This document shows, piece after piece, positions 1 through 6,200 of a stretch of 9,895 bases of DNA (positions are counted from its first letter, which is position 1; the number at the start of each line of letters is the position of its first letter). Location: NCBI GenBank assembly GCA_017455385.1, contig JAFTBD010000044.1:1-9895 (forward strand), read 5' to 3'. The stretch is from Clostridia bacterium (lineage in GTDB: Bacteria; Bacillota; Clostridia; Christensenellales; CAG-1252). The translations under genes were made by a program, and so were the position numbers. The notes under the pieces were generated by a model that saw nothing but the letters and a program-made list of their open reading frames with translations, searched no databases and had not been told where the DNA came from.

Positions 1-1
1 A

Positions 2-136
2 GAGGAGATCGAAGCGCGGCAGGCTGCGGACGGCTACGTCGCAGTGACCCTCGACGGATATCCGCTCGGCGGGGGAAAATGCGTCGGCGGCACCATCAAG
101 AACCATTACCCGAAAGGTCTGCGCACCACGAAATAA
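2..136 (+). CDS. C-terminal fragment of an RsmF/RsmB-NOP family rRNA (cytosine-C5) methyltransferase
   Basis: Only the last 44 codons are in the window; the reading frame is open to the left edge and stops at TAA 134-136. The tail contains DGYPLGGGK followed by LKNHYPKGLR-like residues (here TIKNHYPKGLR). This resembles the conserved C-terminal end of bacterial NOL1/NOP2/Sun-type SAM-dependent methyltransferases of the RsmF/YebU kind, where an RNA-binding domain follows the catalytic core. Such enzymes make 5-methylcytosine in 16S rRNA. The catalytic cysteines and SAM site lie outside the window, so activity cannot be judged. One small deviation is a Gly where relatives usually have Trp (PLGWGK). 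The gene converges with the membrane protein gene at 196-1524 and shares a terminator with it. Confidence 0.75.
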   Translation, partial: EEIEARQAADGYVAVTLDGYPLGGGKCVGGTIKNHYPKGLRTTK

Positions 137-154
137 CACGCAAAAGAAACGAAA

Positions 155-180
155 AAAGGACGAGCGACCGCTCGTCCTTT
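155..180. terminator. Bidirectional intrinsic terminator between convergent genes
   Basis: The 12-base arms AAAGGACGAGCG (155-166) and CGCTCGTCCTTT (169-180) are perfect inverted complements. They fold as an 11-bp stem with a four-base GACC loop. On the minus strand the stem is followed by a run of T (complement of the A run at 152-157), a strong tail for the gene ending at 196. On the plus strand the tail is the weaker TTTCTCATTT, for the methyltransferase gene ending at 136. Confidence 0.85.
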
Positions 181-195
181 CTCATTTCGCTATGA

Positions 196-1524
196 TCAAT
201 ATCTGACGGATGCTTTCTTCGCGAAGGAACGCATGGAAACAGCGCTATTCTCCGCGCTCTGACGAGTCCCGTATCCTTCGCCGTTATAGCTTCGATTGCC
301 TGCGCCGCGCAGGACGAAGCGGAACTTACCGTTCTTATCCTGACTGATGATGACGGTGCCGTTATCCGCGATCTTGCGGAAAGTGTCGATGCCGCTCTGC
401 GCGCTCTTCGGCGTCTTGAAAGGCGGGCTGACGAGAAGCACCTGACCGTTATTCGCTTTCAAAACGAAGTAATAATCGCCATTCTTCTCCACGATATCGA
501 ACCAACCGTCGTCTTTATAATCCGACTCCTGCATCTCGGGCATCGTGAAAGCATAGCTCTTCTCCTGCGCCTCGATGCCTGCATCCGCAAGGGATACTCT
601 GCGCACGGTCTTCGTCGCGGCGAATCTCTTCACGGACTGGGCGGCGCTCTCCGCACTCTGACGGGAACGATAAGTCTCACCGTAATAGATCGACGAGGAA
701 CGCGGCGCGCGGAGGGTGAAACGGAAATTGCCGTTCTTGTCGCCGACCACCTTGAACTCGCCTGCCTCGACCACTCTCTTGAAGGTCTCGATACCGTTCA
801 ATGCGCCTCTCTCCGAAGAGAATCCGGGGCTGCGAAGCAAGAGCTGTGCGTTATTCGCCTTGAGCAGGAAATAATACTGTCCGCCCTCGAAAATGATCTC
901 GTATTTGCCGGGGGTCTTCTGTTCGACGACTGCTTCCTCAGCCGAAGCCTCGGGCAGGGTCTCAGCTTCCTCGACGGGAGCCTCATCTTCTACGGGCGCC
1001 TCATCGGCAACGGGGATCTCTTCTGCGGGAATTTCTTCTGCCGGAGCCGCTTCAACGGGAGCTTCCTCGATCACTTCTTCGACCGGAGTCTCTTCGATGG
1101 GCGCGGGCGCAACGGGAGCTTCCTCGACATGGGTCTCCTCTACGGGCGTCTCGCCAGCAGGCTCTTCGATGGAGAAATCATCATCATCGGGAAGGACTTC
1201 CTCGATAGACGCCTCGGCAGGGGTCTCTGCGGGAACATCCTCCGCGGGCGCTTCTTCCACGGGAGCTTTCACCGGCTTCTCATCGGCGAGAGCGGGCTGC
1301 AGGACGGGAGCCTCGGTCGGCGCGGTTTGCTCGTTTTGCGCGGAAGACTTCGCCTTTTTCTTCTTGCTCGGAACGAGCACGATCACGAGAATGAGCACGA
1401 TCAAAAGAACGAGACCCAATGCCACCCAGAAGGTATTATTGATGAGAAGGGTGTTCCCAAGGAAGAACTGGGGAAGATGTAACTTCTCGGCGATCTTCGT
1501 GAAAAAATCATTCAATGCAGCCAT
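196..1524 (-). CDS. Membrane-anchored protein with acidic Pro/Glu linker and four YegP-like (DUF1508) units
   Basis: 442 residues from ATG 1524. A short N-terminus leads to one hydrophobic membrane segment (about 32-52, rich in L, I and V), then KKKK at 54-57, which by the positive-inside rule places the C-terminus in the cytoplasm. Residues about 65-203 are a low-complexity Pro/Glu/Ala/Val linker with repeated PVEE and APVEE words and a DDDD patch at 113-116. The C-terminal half holds four related units of about 45 residues: 206-250, 256-301, 341-384 and 391-436. They share patterns such as YYFLLKANN or FRFTLR, then SPGF or GETY, then a helix with GIETFK or SAESA. This matches the YegP/DUF1508 beta-beta-beta-alpha unit. 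The family's molecular function is not established and none is assigned here. The start at 1524 is preferred because GAGGAG lies five bases upstream; an in-frame ATG at 1563 sits right at the promoter. It is monocistronic, with its own promoter (1572-1600) and terminator (155-180). Confidence 0.85.
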   Translation of the reverse strand: MAALNDFFTKIAEKLHLPQFFLGNTLLINNTFWVALGLVLLIVLILVIVLVPSKKKKAKSSAQNEQTAPTEAPVLQPALADEKPVKAPVEEAPAEDVPAETPAEASIEEVLPDDDDFSIEEPAGETPVEETHVEEAPVAPAPIEETPVEEVIEEAPVEAAPAEEIPAEEIPVADEAPVEDEAPVEEAETLPEASAEEAVVEQKTPGKYEIIFEGGQYYFLLKANNAQLLLRSPGFSSERGALNGIETFKRVVEAGEFKVVGDKNGNFRFTLRAPRSSSIYYGETYRSRQSAESAAQSVKRFAATKTVRRVSLADAGIEAQEKSYAFTMPEMQESDYKDDGWFDIVEKNGDYYFVLKANNGQVLLVSPPFKTPKSAQSGIDTFRKIADNGTVIISQDKNGKFRFVLRGAGNRSYNGEGYGTRQSAENSAVSMRSFAKKASVRY

Positions 1525-1529
1525 ACTTA

Positions 1530-1537
1530 CTCCTCTT
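1530..1537 (-). promoter_or_regulatory. Ribosome binding site that fixes the start of the DUF1508 membrane protein
   Basis: On the minus strand AAGAGGAG is followed by TAAGT and then ATG at 1524, an ideal five-base spacing. The other in-frame ATG at 1563 has no Shine-Dalgarno sequence and would lie at or before the expected transcription start. Confidence 0.75.
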
Positions 1538-1571
1538 TTCGCGTCGAAGCGCGGCAAAATCATTATTATAG

Positions 1572-1600
1572 ATTATACTATATTTTTTTTATTTTGTAAA
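1572..1600 (-). promoter_or_regulatory. Sigma-A promoter for the DUF1508 membrane protein gene
   Basis: Reading the minus strand, a -35 box TTTACA (1600 to 1595, five of six consensus bases) is followed by a 17-bp A/T-rich spacer and a perfect -10 box TATAAT (1577 to 1572). Transcription should start near 1565, leaving a leader of about 40 nt before ATG 1524. Confidence 0.8.
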
Positions 1601-1633
1601 GATATATTTATTGAACTTCCTCGGGGAAATATC

Positions 1634-1662
1634 TTCACGAAACGGAAAATCCGTGGTATAAT
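1634..1662 (+). promoter_or_regulatory. Sigma-A promoter (extended -10) for the tsaC-ywlE operon
   Basis: TTCACG (1634-1639, four of six consensus bases) is followed by 17 bp and a perfect TATAAT (1657-1662). A TG at 1654-1655 gives an extended -10 (TGGTATAAT). The expected start is near 1669, about 34 nt before ATG 1703. The spacer contains the palindrome ACGGA-AAA-TCCGT at 1642-1654, which could be an operator or chance. Confidence 0.8.
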
Positions 1663-1702
1663 AGGGTATTATAAGGAGAATTCGGGAAGGATAGCGCGAT
1701 CT

Positions 1703-2683
1703 ATGCAGACGATGATAGGAAAAGCGGCAAGCGATATCCGCCGCGCGGCGGAGCTCCTCCGAGCGGGCGAGCTCGTGGCATTCCCCACCGAGACGGTCTA
1801 TGGGCTCGGCGGCAATGCACTCGACAAGGACGCCGCAAGGCACATCTACGCCGTGAAAGGTCGCCCTTCCGACAATCCTCTCATCGTGCACTTATGGGAC
1901 TGGTCGCAGGCGGGGGAATACGCCTACGTCACCGCGGAAGGCAAGGCGCTCTACGACGCTTTCTGCCCCGGACCCTTGACAATGATATTCAAGAAAAAGC
2001 CCTGTATCCCCGACGAAACGACGGGAGGCAGGGACACCGTGGCGCTCCGATTCCCCTCCCACCCCGTGGCGAGGGCTCTCTTGAAAGAATGCGGGCTCCC
2101 GATCGCCGCGCCCAGCGCAAACGTCAGCAAGCACGTCTCCCCCACCACCTCGGCGCACGTCTATGACGACCTCAACGGAGCCATCCCCCTGATCCTCGAC
2201 GGCGGAGACTCGGAAGTCGGCATCGAGAGCACCATCGTGGATCTGACGGGTGACTGTCCCACCGTGCTCCGTCCCGGCGCCATCACCAAGGAGCAGATCG
2301 CGGCGGTGCTCGGCAACGCCAGAAACTATGCCGGCAAGGTAACGGAAGCCTTGGCGCCCGGCATGAAATACAAACACTATTCCCCGCGTGTCCCTTGCTA
2401 TCTCGTAAAACGGGAGCGGCTGTGGACTGCCTATCGGGAACTCGCGGAGAAAGGTCTCCGCGCCGTCCTTATCGCGCGGGAAGAAACGGGAGCGGGATTC
2501 CGAGGAACGGCGGACGTTCTATCCCTCGGGAATACGCCCGAAGAAGCGCAAAGATACATCTACGCCGCGCTCCGCGATGCGGAAAAATACGACGCGGCTA
2601 TCATCGAGGATCTGTCGGATATATACGGCTATTTCGCCGCGATGGATCGCATCGGAAAAGCTACGGGAGGATCTACATTATGA
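1703..2683 (+). CDS. ywlC/sua5: L-threonylcarbamoyladenylate synthase, Sua5/YwlC type
   Basis: 326 residues. The enzyme makes threonylcarbamoyl-AMP from threonine, bicarbonate and ATP, the first step of t6A37 modification of ANN-decoding tRNAs in the cytoplasm; TsaD with TsaB and TsaE completes the transfer. The YrdC-type catalytic domain spans about 7-205, with FPTETVYGLG (27-36), KGRPSDNPLIVH (52-63), PGPLTMIF (89-96), ALRFPSHPVA (114-123), APSANVSKHVSPT (136-148) and GIESTIVDL (173-181). The Sua5 linker PGMKYKHYSPRVP (219-231) leads into the C-terminal Sua5 domain (about 232-326), ending in AAMDRIGKATGG-like residues. The length therefore fits the long Sua5 form, not the short TsaC form. 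ATG 1703 is chosen because GGAAGG lies at 1685-1690; the spacing is somewhat long and ATG 1712 is an in-frame alternative. It has its own promoter at 1634-1662 and its stop overlaps the next start. Confidence 0.95.
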   Translation: MQTMIGKAASDIRRAAELLRAGELVAFPTETVYGLGGNALDKDAARHIYAVKGRPSDNPLIVHLWDWSQAGEYAYVTAEGKALYDAFCPGPLTMIFKKKPCIPDETTGGRDTVALRFPSHPVARALLKECGLPIAAPSANVSKHVSPTTSAHVYDDLNGAIPLILDGGDSEVGIESTIVDLTGDCPTVLRPGAITKEQIAAVLGNARNYAGKVTEALAPGMKYKHYSPRVPCYLVKRERLWTAYRELAEKGLRAVLIAREETGAGFRGTADVLSLGNTPEEAQRYIYAALRDAEKYDAAIIEDLSDIYGYFAAMDRIGKATGGSTL

Positions 2684-3126
2684 AATTGATTTTCGTTTGC
2701 AGCGGTAACACCTGTCGTTCGCCGATGGCGGAATGCGTGTTGGAGTATCTCTTAAAAAAAGAAGGGATCAAGGGGATCGAAGTGGAGAGCCGCGGCGTGG
2801 TGGCGAATGTCGGCGCCCCCATCTCCGAGAACGCACGCAAGGCGCTCACCGAGAAGAATATCCCCATCAAGAAGCATAAGGCAACGCAGATGAAGACGGA
2901 GGAGATATTCTCCGCCGACCTCGTGATCTGTATGACCGAGCGCCACAAGATGCGTCTCGGCAGACTGCCGAGAGTATTCACCTTGCACCAGCTGACCGGC
3001 TGCGGCGACATCGTGGACCCCTACGGCGGGGACGAAGAAGTCTACCGCAAGTGTTTGGACGAGATCATCGCCGCCGTCACCAAGCTCATCCCCATCCTGA
3101 AAAGACAGCTCGCCCTGCCGCAATAA
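2680..3126 (+). CDS. ywlE: Low-molecular-weight phosphatase, probable protein arginine phosphatase (YwlE type)
   Basis: 148 residues, the normal length for this family. The P-loop CSGNTCRS at 7-14 carries the nucleophile Cys7 and Arg13. The general-acid loop is DPYGG at 113-117. The residue at P-loop position 11 is Thr; in Bacillus YwlE this Thr favours phospho-arginine, whereas tyrosine phosphatases of the same fold usually have Ile or another residue there. YwlE reverses phosphorylation by the McsB arginine kinase, which marks proteins for ClpC-ClpP degradation. The substrate assignment is therefore an inference from Thr11 plus the ywlC-ywlE neighbourhood known in Bacillus; mcsB is not in the window. 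The start ATG (2680) overlaps the upstream TGA as ATGA, so translation is probably coupled. GGGAGG at 2665-2670 supplies the ribosome binding site. A terminator follows at 3157-3194. Confidence 0.9.
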   Translation: MKLIFVCSGNTCRSPMAECVLEYLLKKEGIKGIEVESRGVVANVGAPISENARKALTEKNIPIKKHKATQMKTEEIFSADLVICMTERHKMRLGRLPRVFTLHQLTGCGDIVDPYGGDEEVYRKCLDEIIAAVTKLIPILKRQLALPQ

Positions 3127-3156
3127 GCGACGTGAGCTTTCCCTTATAAAAAATAA

Positions 3157-3194
3157 GCGCTCCGACGCGGTAAAATGCATCGGAGCGCCTTTTT
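3157..3194. terminator. Bidirectional intrinsic terminator between ywlE and the large lipoprotein gene
   Basis: GCGCTCCGA (3157-3165) pairs perfectly with TCGGAGCGC (3180-3188); two further GC pairs are possible beyond one C-A mismatch. The plus-strand tail is CTTTTTAT (3189-3196). The minus-strand tail is TTATTTTTTAT (complement of 3146-3156). It serves both the ywlE operon ending at 3126 and the lipoprotein gene ending at 3208. Confidence 0.85.
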
Positions 3195-3207
3195 ATATAC
3201 TTGCAAC

Positions 3208-6200
3208 TTATTCGCCGAGATTCAGAACGACGATAGGCAACACACCGCGCGCCTCATCGACTGCCACCGCAGTGATAGCCCCCGTGGATAGAGTGACCGC
3301 ATCCGCCTTGTTATACGGCTCCGCATCATAAGCGGTCCGAGTCCAACATCCGCCCGCCGCATCAGCGTACGCCGTCACGCCGAAAGTACGCGTGGCGCTT
3401 GCGGCATCCGACGTCGCAAAGCCGTACTCCGCCGTCATCAGATCTCCTTTTGACGGCACGGATACCGTTCCGTCCAACAGCGCCGCGCTATCCGCATCGA
3501 ATGCAACGTCCGAAAATGCAGTGAGGGACTTAGCAAGGGCGGAGTGCTCGTAATCATTCGCGTAAGTGTATTCCGGTGTGCCGACCGTAGTATTATAATA
3601 CACGCCGTCCAGTTCATTGAGCTCGCTCTGATAGAAAGCGGCAAAGAGCACCTTTTCCGAGAAGAGCGTCACCGCGCCCGCGCTATTCCCTTTCACGATC
3701 CAACGGACGGGCTCCACCCTGTAATACGTCTCCTCAATGAGAGCATACCTGTATCCGTCCGAACCCAGATAATATCCGTCGCCGTCCGCTTCCGAAGCGG
3801 GGGTCACGTTAGCCGCCTTTACGGACTGCGGATAATAGCCGAAATAGACGTAATCGCCCAAAGAGAACTGCCCGTCACGGTCCAGATCCACGTGATAATA
3901 CTTGTCGCCGCTATCCAATGCCGCCGTCACCGCGGGCGAATGTACGCCGCAACGCAGACACTTGCCCTGCGTATAGTAGTGACCGAGCGCCTCTTCACCC
4001 TCCTTTGCACGGACATCGGTAGTGCCGCAACCGTGATCACAGTAGGCTTTTTCGGTGGCGGGGGTGATACACGTCGCCTCCGCATAGTCCGCGTAATTTG
4101 TATAGCTGTGTCCCGTTGCCGTGCCCTCTTTGTTGCGCGTATGCGTCGTGCCGCAACCATAGGCACAATGCGCCGTCTCGGTGCCATCCGCGGTACAGGT
4201 GGCGTTATTATCATATACGTACTCCGTGAAGGAATGCCCGTCCACGGGGGGCGTAGCATATCCGCAGACCTTACAATAACGATTACCGCAATCGGGCGAA
4301 CCTGTAAAATCATGCGTTTCGCACGCAAAGTCTTTTAGATAGATAGCAAGCCCTTCGCAAACGCCCCACGCGGTCATTGAGAGCATATTTTCGCCGTAAA
4401 GATAGTCCTCGTTTAAGATGGAAAGGCGATTGGATTCGGTTATTTTATAGTTTTCGTTGTTTGTGCCTTCATTCACGCCAACATTACTCTTGTCGGTAGC
4501 CGAGCGAGAGAAGGATCGCCTGACGATACCGGCAGTTTTATTCGATCCGATCAAAAGTCCTACCTGTGAATTACTGCCGCCTGCATCCGTTGCGGAAAGT
4601 GTCCCCGTCATATAGGAAGCATCGACCGTTCCTTTATTATATCCGCAAATACCGGCGACGTGATTGATCTTATTCCCCGAAACCGAGCCGTTGAACCAAA
4701 CGTTGGACACGTTACAATTATTCTGAAGCGCACTTAGGATACCGCCTACGTCTCCGCGATTGTTATCTTGTTTGGATGAAACGTTGACCGTAGAATAAGC
4801 TACGTTCAGCGAGCCTCCCGTCAAATTCCCCACGATACCGCCTGTGTCATTATCGCCTTTACCACTGGCATTCCCCTTGATCCTGCTGTATATCCTACCG
4901 GAAGAACGCACCTTTGAGACCGTTCCGGAGGATTCACCCGCGATACCACCGATGTAGGAATAGTCATAGAAATAATGATAATTATCGTAATAAGCATAAT
5001 ACGTACTCGATATGGAGAATTCTATATCAAGGTCGACATCAGTCCGTTCTATTTTCGAAGAATTATACCCGCAAACACCTCCAAACCAATAATAACCATT
5101 ATTACTGTAAGAGGTGCTACATGTACCTGTAAAGCTGAGCCTGGCATACGTCGAGACCACCGTATCCTTGATCGTACCGGCATTGGTGCCGATGAGTCCG
5201 CCTGCGTATAACTTTTGTGTTTCCGTTTGCCTTCCGGTCGTCCAAGAATTCTTAATGCTGAATCTCCCTGCAAAATCACAACCGACGATGGTTGCACCCG
5301 ACTTATTGACGGACACCAATCCGCCGATCGTATCGTCCGACGTTTTGGACTCCGTGGAATAATTAACGACCGCATCGCGGACGGTGACGCCCGAGATGGT
5401 GCCGCTATTTGTAACCGCCAAAACCGCCGTTTTGGAAGACGTCTTGGTCTGATTTACCGTAACGTCCGTGATGATAAGATCCTTGATCGTTCCGTTATTC
5501 GTTTGGATAAACGCCAAGCTCGTATTGGATGCGGTCAACTTAAAGTCGGAGATCGTGTATCCCTGTCCGTCCAACGTGCCGCCAAAGGTGGAGATGGGAG
5601 ACCACTCCGCGCCCTCCAGGTCTATATCGTTTGCCAAACAGTATTTTGCATTGGCATTTGACCTGATCGCCGATAGCTCCTCCGCGTTATGGATCAAAAT
5701 ACTATCCAACCATACCGCTTTCAGGGTGGTATCCACAGCCAAGGGCGCATTAAACGCATAGGTATCTCCGCTCTCCGCATACACCCATTTCTCAAAGTAT
5801 TTCCCGCTCTTGGTGGGCGCGGTGGGGCGCACGGGCGTCTCGTTATAGAGATAGGATACGGGGGCGACAGAGCTGCCGCCGTCGGTATCATACGTGACGG
5901 TGTAACGATCCGGATAATAGACGGGAGAAACCGTAAGGTCGGAAGTAACGTTCACGCCGCTATCGTCCCAATGATCGAAAGTATGGTTCGCCACATACGG
6001 CGCGGCGGGCGGAAGGGCGTCCTCGCCGTATTCAATATACTGCTCGGAGATGCATTCCCCGCCCTGATCGAGATAGCGCACGGTAAAGGTCTGTTTCTGC
6101 CAACGGGCGGTGAGGGTCATATCCTCGCTGACGGGCAAGACGTTCGTCCATTTGCCCGCCGTCTCGCCCTCTCCTTTATACCAACCGAGGAAGATATAGC

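Noticed and set aside
1525..1563. An upstream start (ATG 1563) for the DUF1508 protein
   Set aside because: It lies about where transcription should start and has no Shine-Dalgarno sequence, while ATG 1524 has GAGGAG at ideal spacing.
893..1702. A long in-frame N-terminal extension of the Sua5-type protein on the plus strand
   Set aside because: It runs antisense through the DUF1508 gene, gives Ser/Gly-rich shadow sequence, and the operon promoter and ribosome binding site lie downstream at 1634-1690. The Sua5 fold begins right after ATG 1703.
3853..3888. A dockerin domain in the lipoprotein
   Set aside because: Only one calcium-type loop is present; a dockerin needs a duplicated loop-helix.
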